Assembly: GCF_044784365.2 (NCBI RefSeq)
Contig: NZ_CP173065.2
Strand: one strand, 5' to 3'
From: Cetobacterium_A somerae
GTDB taxonomy: Bacteria; Fusobacteriota; Fusobacteriia; Fusobacteriales; Fusobacteriaceae
DNA length: 64,000 nucleotides
The notes beneath the pieces were generated by a model. The model worked only from the letters and a program-made list of their open reading frames with translations, had not been told where the DNA came from and did not search any database. A program made the translations under genes and the position numbers. The stretch's first letter is position 1, and each line of letters begins with the position of its first letter. This document shows, one piece after another, positions 21,148-29,326 of this stretch.

Positions 21148-21636
21148 ATGCTTTCACTCATCGTAGCAATGGATGAAAACAATTTAATTGGTAACAACAA
21201 TTGTATGCCTTGGGATATTCCTGAAGACCTAAATCTTTTTAAAGAAATTACTAGTAATAGCATTGTAATTATGGGAAGAAAAACTTTCCAATCAATTGGA
21301 AGACCTCTTCCAAATAGAATCAATTTTGTTTTGACTAAGGATAAGAATTTTTTTCACAAAGATATCCAAATATTTAACTGCCCAGATAACGCTTTAAAAA
21401 AAGCGTTATCTTTACAAAAAATTACTAACAAAAAAATTTTTATTATTGGTGGAAAAACTATCTATGAATATTTTTTACCATTAATTAACGAATTTCATTT
21501 CTCTTATATTAAAGGTAAGTTTTTTGGAGATACCTTTTTTCCTGAAATAAATACTTCTAATTTCTATATAGCTAACACAAGAGAATTCAAAGATTTCATC
21601 TATATACACTACATAAAAAACACTTGTAATTTTTAA
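21148..21636 (+). CDS. folA: Dihydrofolate reductase
   Basis: 162 residues with the DHFR features: LIVAMDENNLIGNNNCMPWDIPEDLNLFK (catalytic acid in PEDL), VIMGRKTFQSIGRPLPNR for NADPH, and IFIIGGKTIYEYFLP. It reduces dihydrofolate to tetrahydrofolate. Its ribosome site (TTAGGAGAG) lies inside the end of trmL, so the two are co-translated. thyA is not adjacent. Confidence 0.95.
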   Translation: MLSLIVAMDENNLIGNNNCMPWDIPEDLNLFKEITSNSIVIMGRKTFQSIGRPLPNRINFVLTKDKNFFHKDIQIFNCPDNALKKALSLQKITNKKIFIIGGKTIYEYFLPLINEFHFSYIKGKFFGDTFFPEINTSNFYIANTREFKDFIYIHYIKNTCNF

Positions 21637-21691
21637 AAACATGTGTTATATTACACTAGTAATTGTTAAAATACTAGGGAGGATTATATTA

Positions 21692-22990
21692 ATGAACAGA
21701 TTTAAATTATCGTTACTAGCTTTAATAGCTAGTTTAAGTGTTTCTACTATGGGAGCATCTATAGATCATATTCAAAACTACTCAGCTGAATACGGTGGGA
21801 ATCCAGCACAACAAGGTGCTATAAACGTAGGATCTACGGTTTATTTCAACCCGGCTGGTTTAATGAGATTAGAAAACGGAACTTACATTGTTGGTGGAAT
21901 TCAGTATGCCTTTGGTGACCAAAATATGAGCCAAGGAGGAAGAGATTTTTCAACTAACCTTTCTTCACCCATACCTAACTTTGCTCTTTATAAGAAGACA
22001 GATGATGGAGCTTACTTCTGGACAATGGGAGCAGTTGGAGGTGGAGCTGAGTTAGAATATAAAGATAGTATTCCTTTACCTGATGTTGTTCCTGGAAAAA
22101 TGAATTTTAACGATTTACTAACTGGAACAAATGTTAAAGGTTCTAATGCATATGCTCAAACTACTTTAGGAAAAGCTTTTAACTTAACTGATAAATGGTC
22201 AGCTTCATTAGCAGTTAGAGGAGTTTATGGTAAAAGAACTTTAAAAGCAGATACTACTTTAAAGACATCTATCCCTTTACTTCTTTTAACTGGAAAGCCT
22301 GATGACTTTGGTAAAAACGCTTTAAATAAAGGTGATGCATCAATCGATTCTGAAAGAGAAGCTTATGGATTTGGTGGACAGTTTGGTCTAAACTATGCAC
22401 CAAATGACAGATTAAACATTGGATTTAGATATGATACTAAAGTAAAATTAAAGTTTAAAACTAAATCTGATATTTCAGATTCTACAAAAGGAGCTCTTGG
22501 TATAGGTGTATCAGATGCACTTTTAGGACTATATCCTGTTTATAAAGATGGAGAAAAACTTAGAAGAGATTTACCTGCTTTAGCTGCTCTAGGAGCGTCG
22601 TATAAAGTTACAGAACAATGGACTACTTTCGTAGGTGGTAACTACTACTTCAATGAGTCAGCTACTATGGATAGAATAGGGAAAACTAATGTAGACTATA
22701 AAAACGGATGGGAGATATCTGTTGGATCTGAGTACTGGTTCACTCCACAAATCGCTTGGCTTGTTGGATTTAACTATGCTGATACAGGAGCTCCTGATAA
22801 GAGTTTCGCAGCTACTGAATACGCTTTAAACTCTACAATGTTAGGAACAGGAGTTAAATACAGACCTAACGAAACTATAGAATGGACTGTTGCTTTCAAT
22901 CATTATATTTATGATTCAAGAACAGTTAATGATATAAAATATGAAAAAGAGATATCTAGTATAGGTATCAACTTTGTAAAAAAGTTTTAA
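21692..22990 (+). CDS. OmpP1/FadL/TodX family outer membrane transporter
   Basis: 432 residues from the ATG at 21692, which follows GGGAGG; the open frame reaches 17 codons further up but without a ribosome site. Signal peptide MNRFKLSLLALIASLSVSTMGA, then the family opening with GSTVYFNPAGLMRLENGTY. The rest alternates as a beta barrel with many aromatic and Gly residues and ends in an aromatic residue (GINFVKKF), as outer membrane barrels do. FadL-type proteins import hydrophobic compounds such as fatty acids; the substrate here is unknown. A tetR gene follows 23 bases later and may control it. Confidence 0.87.
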   Translation: MNRFKLSLLALIASLSVSTMGASIDHIQNYSAEYGGNPAQQGAINVGSTVYFNPAGLMRLENGTYIVGGIQYAFGDQNMSQGGRDFSTNLSSPIPNFALYKKTDDGAYFWTMGAVGGGAELEYKDSIPLPDVVPGKMNFNDLLTGTNVKGSNAYAQTTLGKAFNLTDKWSASLAVRGVYGKRTLKADTTLKTSIPLLLLTGKPDDFGKNALNKGDASIDSEREAYGFGGQFGLNYAPNDRLNIGFRYDTKVKLKFKTKSDISDSTKGALGIGVSDALLGLYPVYKDGEKLRRDLPALAALGASYKVTEQWTTFVGGNYYFNESATMDRIGKTNVDYKNGWEISVGSEYWFTPQIAWLVGFNYADTGAPDKSFAATEYALNSTMLGTGVKYRPNETIEWTVAFNHYIYDSRTVNDIKYEKEISSIGINFVKKF

Positions 22991-23013
22991 TTTATAAAAT
23001 TTAGGAGGAATTA

Positions 23014-23589
23014 ATGCCCAAAAAAGCAATTTTTAAAAGAGAACAAATACATGAAAAAGCTTTTGAAATGTTTGAAAAACACGGTTTAGATGACATTACT
23101 GCAAGAAATTTAGCTAAAGCTTTAAACTGTTCTCCAGCTCCAATCTATAGCTGTTACTCTTCTATGGATGAGTTAAAAACAGAACTTATAGAAAGAGCCA
23201 AGAAAATTTTCTTAGAGTATGTAATTAGACCAGAAACTGATATGGTCTTCCTTAATAGTGGTATCGGACTTTGTGCATTTGCAAGAGAAGAGAAACAACT
23301 ATTTAAGTCAATATTTCTTAGAGATAATTCATATGGTAATCTCTTAAAAAAATTCAGAGATCTTATGAAAGTTGAAATGGAAAAGGATGAGAGATTTGAA
23401 AATTTACCAACTGAATTTAAACACGACCTTTTTTTAGATTGTTGGTTATTTGGACATGGTTTAGCTACACTCATTGCAACAGATTATTTTGAGAATCCTA
23501 CAAATGACTTCATCAAAGATAAGCTTTTAAACAGTGCTGCTGTAATGCTTTACAAGAAGTTAGATGACTTTAATTCAAAAAATAAATAG
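23014..23589 (+). CDS. TetR family transcriptional regulator
   Basis: 191 residues. The N-terminal helix-turn-helix is clear (DDITARNLAKALNCSPAPIYSCYSSMDELKTELI, read in two parts at residues 27-60), and the rest is a helical ligand-binding domain with no recognisable specificity. AGGAGG precedes the ATG. By position it probably regulates the upstream fadL-like gene; I found no obvious palindromic operator before that gene. Confidence 0.88.
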   Translation: MPKKAIFKREQIHEKAFEMFEKHGLDDITARNLAKALNCSPAPIYSCYSSMDELKTELIERAKKIFLEYVIRPETDMVFLNSGIGLCAFAREEKQLFKSIFLRDNSYGNLLKKFRDLMKVEMEKDERFENLPTEFKHDLFLDCWLFGHGLATLIATDYFENPTNDFIKDKLLNSAAVMLYKKLDDFNSKNK

Positions 23590-23600
23590 ACTTTAATAAA

Positions 23601-23643
23601 AAACCATGAGATGAAATTCTTAATAATTTCATCCCATGGTTTT
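23601..23643. terminator. Bidirectional terminator between convergent genes
   Basis: AAACCATG-A-GATGAAATT pairs with AATTTCATC-C-CATGGTTT (17 bp plus one mismatch), A/T-rich on both sides, between the tetR stop and the minus-strand membrane protein stop. Confidence 0.85.
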
Positions 23644-23645
23644 AT

Positions 23646-24347
23646 TTAATTATTTGCTTCTTTTATCTCTTTTTCTTCTTCTAATTTTTCAATTTTTAGA
23701 GAATATTTCGATGCTAAACCAAATGTAATTGTTAATATCGATGTTATTAATATATATATTAATAGAATGTAATAAAATATTCCTTGAGCTAGATACATAC
23801 TTAATGTCACTACTATTCCAAATATAAAGTCTACAAAACCATCTAAAATCAACACTCTTTTTATTACTATTAAAGTTTTATTATGAGTTATTCCTTCTGG
23901 TTCGTAAATTTTAGTTACAATATGACTTATGCCTCTAAAGGTTAAAAATGTTCCTATATAAAATATTACTATATAACCTTGAAGCTCCACTCTTGTAGCA
24001 GTAACTTTTTCTATTGCTAAACTGACCTCTTCTATCAAATTTCTTTCTGCTATTAAAAGTTTATTTGAGAGAAGTAAAAATCCAGAAAAAGATTCAAGTA
24101 TTCCCCAAAAGAATATTTCACCCCAATGGAACCCTTTTTCTCCTATTCCAGAAAAAGAATAAATCAAGTTTCCTATTCCTGTCAAAAGAAATAAGAACCC
24201 TAAAATTTTTACTACATCATCTAAAAATATTCCATTCCCAATTACTACTATAGCAACGTAAACTAGAAATATCATACCAACTATTATATGATAAAACCAC
24301 TGTTCCCTTAAAGCCTTTCTTATTTTTGTAGTTAACTCTTTATACAT
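23646..24347 (-). CDS. HdeD-like multi-span membrane protein
   Basis: 233 residues from the ATG at 24347. About six hydrophobic segments (FYHIIVGMIFLVYVAIVVIG, ILGFLFLLTGIGNLIYSF and later ones) and a charged Glu/Lys-rich tail. Topology and the alternating short loops are like the HdeD/DUF308 group, one of whose members aids acid resistance in E. coli, but it is longer than HdeD and I see no decisive motif. It lies 17 bases after the arginine decarboxylase gene, so a role in acid stress is plausible. An in-frame start 11 codons upstream would overlap that gene and is less likely. Confidence 0.55.
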   Translation of the reverse strand: MYKELTTKIRKALREQWFYHIIVGMIFLVYVAIVVIGNGIFLDDVVKILGFLFLLTGIGNLIYSFSGIGEKGFHWGEIFFWGILESFSGFLLLSNKLLIAERNLIEEVSLAIEKVTATRVELQGYIVIFYIGTFLTFRGISHIVTKIYEPEGITHNKTLIVIKRVLILDGFVDFIFGIVVTLSMYLAQGIFYYILLIYILITSILTITFGLASKYSLKIEKLEEEKEIKEANN

Positions 24348-24364
24348 GGTCTCACCGCCATTTT

Positions 24365-26656
24365 TTATTTCTTTACACAAAGAACATGATATTCTCCACC
24401 TATCACTGCCGTACCCTCTGTTTCATGTTCAAATCCTGGGAATTGCTTATCCCATGTAGTTAGAGCTCTTAAATAAGATATTTGAGCACTATCCGCTGCA
24501 CCAAAACTTTCTCCTGACATTAACATTGGAATTCCAGGTGGATATGGTATTACAGCATTTGCTGCCACTCTTCCTTCAAGCTCTTTGGCAGGAACAAGTT
24601 CTACTTCATTTTTAACTATTTTATTATATGCTTCTCTAGGACTCATAACTTGCTCTGGCAACCCTGAATAAGCTTCATTTAAGTATTTTCCTAAATTATG
24701 TTCTTTTAGATATTGGAAGATTTCATCTCCCAAATCTTTCATTCCTAAATCTCCGTATCTCTCTTCCCTTCCTTCAACCAATTCTGGGAATATCTTTCTT
24801 AATGGAGTATTATTATCATATTCTCTTTTAAATGAAACTAATAAGTCTAATAATGTTCCCCATTTACCTTTACTGATTCCCATCGAGAATAAGAACATTA
24901 TTTGGAAATCAGTTGTTCTTGTTGGAACTACACCGTATTTTGAAAAATAATACGAAATCAATTGAGCTGGAACTCCTTTTTCTGCTAATTCTCCATCTTC
25001 ATTCATTCCAGGAGCTAAAATGCTTACTTTTATCGGATCTAACATTGCCCAATCCTCAGGTAACCCTTGGAATCCATGCCATGTATCTTTTGGATCCATT
25101 CTCCAACAAGATTGTTCTGTCATTAATAACTCTGTTGGAGCATCTTCAAAATTATAAACTTTTCCTGTTTTTGGATCCTTTACTGTTTCAGCATTCCAAG
25201 GTTTAAAGAACCATTCTCCTTCTTGTCCATATTCTTTATGATATTTCCCTACCATTTTTCTAAAATCAATAGCTTCTTTTAATACCTCATCTGTTAAAAA
25301 TTTACCTGTTTTACCTTGCATCATTGCTGCTCCAACTTCATTCGATACTGCAATTGCATAAAGAGGTGAAGTTGTCGCATGCATCATATAAGCCTGATTA
25401 AAACGTTCCTCTATTATAGGATTTTTTCCTTTTCTCATATGTACATATGAGGCTTGAGATAAAGCGTTCAATAATTTATGAGTTGAATGTGTTGCAAATA
25501 CTGTTGCATTACCTTTATAATCTTTAGCTTCTCCTCTCATTGCATAGTGATTTTTATACATTTCATTAAATCTAGCATATCCATACCAAGCTTCGTCAAA
25601 ATGTATTCTCTCTATATACGGTTGAAATAAATCCTCTACCTTCATTGCATTGTAACAAACTCCATCATAAGTACAGTTTGTTACAACTGAATAGATTGGA
25701 TTTTGTGATTTCATCTTTTCAGGAACTAATGGACTTTCACCTATTTTTTTAATAACCTCTTCTTTTTTCATTTCATTTGGTAATATCGGTCCGATTATTC
25801 CATATCTATTTCTTGTTGGTTTCATATAAACTGGTTTTGCACCTGTTATTATTAACCCTTGCTCAATAGACTTATGACAATTTCTATCCACTAAAGCTAT
25901 ATCTTCATCTGTTAAAACACCTTGCATTATTGTTCTATTAGAACCAGAGGTTCCAACAAGAACATTATATGATCTATCAGCTCCAAATACTTTTGCTGCT
26001 AGTTTCTCACCCTCTAAAAATGCTCCGGTATGATCTAATAATGACCCTATAGATGTTCTTTCTATTCCTGTATCTGATCTAAATAAATTTTCATCATAAA
26101 AATCAAAAAATCTTCTTCCTAAAGCTGTTTTAGTAAATCCAACTCCTCCTTGATGCCCAGGAGCAGCCCATGAATACTCAGCTACTTTATTATAGTTAAA
26201 TACAGCTTTTGTCAATGGAGGTAGTAAATTATCATTATATCTCTCTACTGCCCTTTGAATTCTCTCTCCTAGAAATCCTATCTCTTCTTGTAAAATCCAA
26301 ATTATCTCTTCTACATGTTCATAAACTTCTCTACTTAAATTTTCTAAAGCATCAGCTTTGTGTGTTAATAAAAATACAGGTACACCCTCTTGACTTTCAT
26401 GTAACTTATTTATAACATCTACAGCTTCTTTTTCTTCTCTATTATTTGGCCAAGATAATAACAAGCAATCTATCCCCTTGTCATATGTTACTACATCCTC
26501 TAAATCCTCATATGATTCTGAAGTATAAACCCCCATACATCTTCTTTTTATTTCATCTACTAATTCTTCAATTCTATTTCCAATCTCTGTTCCCTCTTTA
26601 ATGCCCTCTTTAAATAGTACAACTTTGCTTCCATCTCCATAAACTATTTTTTTCAT
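24365..26656 (-). CDS. adiA: Biodegradative arginine decarboxylase (PLP, fold type I)
   Basis: 763 residues from the ATG at 26656 (GGAGAG upstream). It has the wing domain, the PLP core with catalytic Lys in THSTHKLLNALSQASYVH, and the C-terminal domain ending FPGFEHETEGTAVIGGEYHV. Segments such as QAYMMHATTSPLYAI, FFKPWNAETV and SILAPGMNEDGEL follow E. coli AdiA more closely than the lysine enzymes CadA/LdcC. It converts arginine to agmatine and CO2, using a proton, and usually serves acid resistance with an arginine-agmatine antiporter, which is not seen nearby. Substrate is inferred from similarity. Confidence 0.87.
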   Translation of the reverse strand: MKKIVYGDGSKVVLFKEGIKEGTEIGNRIEELVDEIKRRCMGVYTSESYEDLEDVVTYDKGIDCLLLSWPNNREEKEAVDVINKLHESQEGVPVFLLTHKADALENLSREVYEHVEEIIWILQEEIGFLGERIQRAVERYNDNLLPPLTKAVFNYNKVAEYSWAAPGHQGGVGFTKTALGRRFFDFYDENLFRSDTGIERTSIGSLLDHTGAFLEGEKLAAKVFGADRSYNVLVGTSGSNRTIMQGVLTDEDIALVDRNCHKSIEQGLIITGAKPVYMKPTRNRYGIIGPILPNEMKKEEVIKKIGESPLVPEKMKSQNPIYSVVTNCTYDGVCYNAMKVEDLFQPYIERIHFDEAWYGYARFNEMYKNHYAMRGEAKDYKGNATVFATHSTHKLLNALSQASYVHMRKGKNPIIEERFNQAYMMHATTSPLYAIAVSNEVGAAMMQGKTGKFLTDEVLKEAIDFRKMVGKYHKEYGQEGEWFFKPWNAETVKDPKTGKVYNFEDAPTELLMTEQSCWRMDPKDTWHGFQGLPEDWAMLDPIKVSILAPGMNEDGELAEKGVPAQLISYYFSKYGVVPTRTTDFQIMFLFSMGISKGKWGTLLDLLVSFKREYDNNTPLRKIFPELVEGREERYGDLGMKDLGDEIFQYLKEHNLGKYLNEAYSGLPEQVMSPREAYNKIVKNEVELVPAKELEGRVAANAVIPYPPGIPMLMSGESFGAADSAQISYLRALTTWDKQFPGFEHETEGTAVIGGEYHVLCVKK

Positions 26657-26688
26657 AAAATTTACTCTCCTTTTATCCAAATAAATTT

Positions 26689-26716
26689 CTAATATCATTT
26701 TTTATTCTTTAGTAAA
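26689..26716 (-). promoter_or_regulatory. Possible adiA promoter
   Basis: TTTACT (26716-26711), 16 bases, TATTAG (26694-26689) on the minus strand, squeezed between the upstream terminator and adiA. Weak match. Confidence 0.35.
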
Positions 26717-26718
26717 CA

Positions 26719-26748
26719 AAAAACAGGAAAATCGTTCTCTTCCTGTTT
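26719..26748 (-). terminator. Intrinsic terminator upstream of adiA
   Basis: AAACAGGAA / TTCCTGTTT stem (longer with A/T pairs), 10-base loop, T tract on both strands. It ends the recJ-side transcript before adiA. Confidence 0.75.
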
Positions 26749-26790
26749 TTTCTATTTTTTTATGAACTTTCCTACTTTAATAATTTCTTT

Positions 26791-27159
26791 TTATAAAATA
26801 ATTTTTATATCTTCAGAAGTAAAGATTTTTTCTCCTTTATTTATACTCTCAATTATTCTTTTTTTATCTTTTAACGGAAGCATTATACTAAAAATATTTT
26901 CATGATATTCTAACTCATCTGCATCAACTACTTCTACATTTGAAGGAATTTTATAGTCATCTTCTATATATTCAGAAGTATCACAATAAATCTTATTATT
27001 CGTTATAAACAAATTATAATTACTCGCTTCTAAAACTTCATTTCCCATATAGATATAAAAATCATAACCCTCTTCTCTTCTCTCTCCTTCTTTTACAATT
27101 AACACTTTTTTTCCAAGCATTTTATAATATATCTCTATTGTTTTTACAACTGTATCCAT
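26791..27159 (-). CDS. Conserved-looking protein of unknown function, 122 residues
   Basis: I do not recognise this protein. It is acidic, without signal peptide or membrane segment, and appears to be a small alpha/beta protein with a C-terminal helix (KKRIIESINKGEKIFTSEDIKIIL). The ATG at 27159 has AGGAAGAGGG just before it. The frame stays open upstream for 26 codons with protein-like content (KNVVVSCKPGRG), but without a usual start codon, so a longer product from a rare start is possible. It follows recJ at 56 bases and probably shares its transcript. Confidence 0.55.
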   Translation of the reverse strand: MDTVVKTIEIYYKMLGKKVLIVKEGERREEGYDFYIYMGNEVLEASNYNLFITNNKIYCDTSEYIEDDYKIPSNVEVVDADELEYHENIFSIMLPLKDKKRIIESINKGEKIFTSEDIKIIL

Positions 27160-27215
27160 CCCTCTTCCTGGTTTACAACTAACAACTACATTTTTCTTAT
27201 CTTTAAATATTGTTT

Positions 27216-29306
27216 TTAAAACTTTTTTTGTAACGAATTATACTCTAAATCTCCTATCAAAAACTCTTTTATCTCTTTAAATATTTTTCCAGTTTCAAAA
27301 GATAAAGTTTTAAATTCATCATCTTTATCTATCCAAATATGAACATTATAATTTTCATCTTTTCTTATTATTTTATCAATCTCAACATTAAATTTATATC
27401 CGTAATAATCATTCAATTTTTTTAAAACTAATTTTGTTTGATTATCTAAAAACCCAATACTATTTCTTCCAATATTAATAGAAACTTCTTCATTAATAAA
27501 ACTAATATTTAACTTTTCATTTTCCAAATCTCTTCTTGTATAAAAAATAGATTTTATAGGAAACTTCAAATTATATAAACTTTCTAAATCCTTTATGTCA
27601 TTCATAATCTTTTTAGATGGTTTTATATCTTCTATAAAAATCTTATATTGGTATTTATCTTTATATGTCTCCATTTTAAGTTTGAAAGCTACGTCAATCT
27701 CTTTATTATTAAGTATAGTTTCAAGCATATCTTCACTATTAAACCATACGCAATTTTTCATTTCTACTCCATTTTTTATTAAATCCATCATTAAATGATT
27801 TTTTTCTTTACCAATAGCCCTAAAGTTCGTGTACTTACAATTTCTAATCGCAAACATTGGTGAAGCATTTCCAAAACCATATGGTTCTAATAAAGATAAC
27901 TTATCCATTAAATCAAAAGATATTTTTATCATCGAAAGCTCACAATCTATTTTTATAGGTTTTTTTGTATCCTCACTATTTAAATTTTCAACAGCATATT
28001 CATTTATTCTCTTTGAAAACTCTTCTATATTTTCAATAGCAATAGAAAAACCAGCCGCTCCTGCATGCCCACCATATTTAATAAAGATATCTCTCATCGA
28101 ATTTAAAGCTTCTATCATATTAAAAGCTTCTGTACTTCTGCATGAAGCTGTTGCTATCCCTTCTAATGGCTTTATTTCCATAATAATAGTAGGCTTGTAA
28201 TATCTATCTAGAATCTTTGAAGCTACTATCCCTATAACTCCATGATGGAATTTTTTCTCTGCAACAACAATTACACTATTTTCATCTAATTTTTCATTTT
28301 CAATTTTATCTATAGCTTTTTTTAAAATTTCTTCTTGAATCTCTTTTCTCTCACTATTTTTATTTATTAATTCATATATTAATTTGTCGCATGTTATATG
28401 ACAATTACTAACAAAAAGTTCCACTGCCATTTTAGCATCTTCTAATCTTCCAGCAGCATTAAAAATAGGAGCTATTATAAATCCAACATCATATGTATCG
28501 AATTTTTTATCTATAGGATTTTCAAACAATCTCTTCATAAGCATATTTAGCCCTTGCCATTTACTACTTTTTAAAAGCTCTAACCCTCTTTTAACTAAAA
28601 GTCTATTTTCTCCCTTCAATGGAACTATATCAGCTATTGTTCCAATAGCTACTATATCTAAATATTTATATATTTCATTTTTTTTATCTAATTTTTTATA
28701 CAGAGCAAGTAATAGCATAAAAGCTGTTCCAACTCCTGCAAAATATTTATAAGAGTTTTTATTATCTTCTCTTTTGGGATTTATAATTGCATGAGCAGGA
28801 GGCAGTTCATTATTTATCTCGTGATGATCTGTTATAATCATATCCATGCCCAAAGCATTACAATGTTCAACTTCAGAAATAGATGAGATTCCACAATCAA
28901 CCGTTATTATTAAATTTCCGCCCTCTTCCTTTATATAATTTAAAGCATCCTTATTTAACCCATACCCTTCATCTCTTAGTGGAATATAGTACTTTACATT
29001 AATCTCTAACTCTTTCAGTGCTAAATAACAAAGGGATGTTGATGTTATTCCATCTACATCATAATCACCATATATCCAAATTGTCTCATTATTTTCTTTA
29101 GCTTTTAATATTCTTTCTACTCCTTTGTCTACATCTGATAAATCACTTGGGTTCATTAAATTTTCTAGTGTTCCATTTATGAAAAATTCAACTTCATCTT
29201 TTGATTGGATTCCTCTATTATATAAAATTTGTTCTATCTCTTTATCTATATTGTTATTTCCACTTTTAAAATTTTCTGATTTAAATATCCATTTTGTATT
29301 TCTCAT
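27216..29306 (-). CDS. recJ: Single-stranded-DNA-specific 5'-3' exonuclease
   Basis: 696 residues. The DHH core shows WIYGDYDVDGITSTSL, LIITVDCGIS, and IITDHHEINNELPPA; the DHHA1 part has YGGHAGAAGFSIAIENIEEF; an OB-like domain follows. RecJ resects DNA from the 5' end in recombination and mismatch repair. About 110 residues at the C-terminus go beyond the standard core and I cannot assign them. It lies 20 bases after the TPR/SLT gene. Confidence 0.92.
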   Translation of the reverse strand: MRNTKWIFKSENFKSGNNNIDKEIEQILYNRGIQSKDEVEFFINGTLENLMNPSDLSDVDKGVERILKAKENNETIWIYGDYDVDGITSTSLCYLALKELEINVKYYIPLRDEGYGLNKDALNYIKEEGGNLIITVDCGISSISEVEHCNALGMDMIITDHHEINNELPPAHAIINPKREDNKNSYKYFAGVGTAFMLLLALYKKLDKKNEIYKYLDIVAIGTIADIVPLKGENRLLVKRGLELLKSSKWQGLNMLMKRLFENPIDKKFDTYDVGFIIAPIFNAAGRLEDAKMAVELFVSNCHITCDKLIYELINKNSERKEIQEEILKKAIDKIENEKLDENSVIVVAEKKFHHGVIGIVASKILDRYYKPTIIMEIKPLEGIATASCRSTEAFNMIEALNSMRDIFIKYGGHAGAAGFSIAIENIEEFSKRINEYAVENLNSEDTKKPIKIDCELSMIKISFDLMDKLSLLEPYGFGNASPMFAIRNCKYTNFRAIGKEKNHLMMDLIKNGVEMKNCVWFNSEDMLETILNNKEIDVAFKLKMETYKDKYQYKIFIEDIKPSKKIMNDIKDLESLYNLKFPIKSIFYTRRDLENEKLNISFINEEVSINIGRNSIGFLDNQTKLVLKKLNDYYGYKFNVEIDKIIRKDENYNVHIWIDKDDEFKTLSFETGKIFKEIKEFLIGDLEYNSLQKKF

Positions 29307-29326
29307 TCCCTATACCTTTCTTTTAT

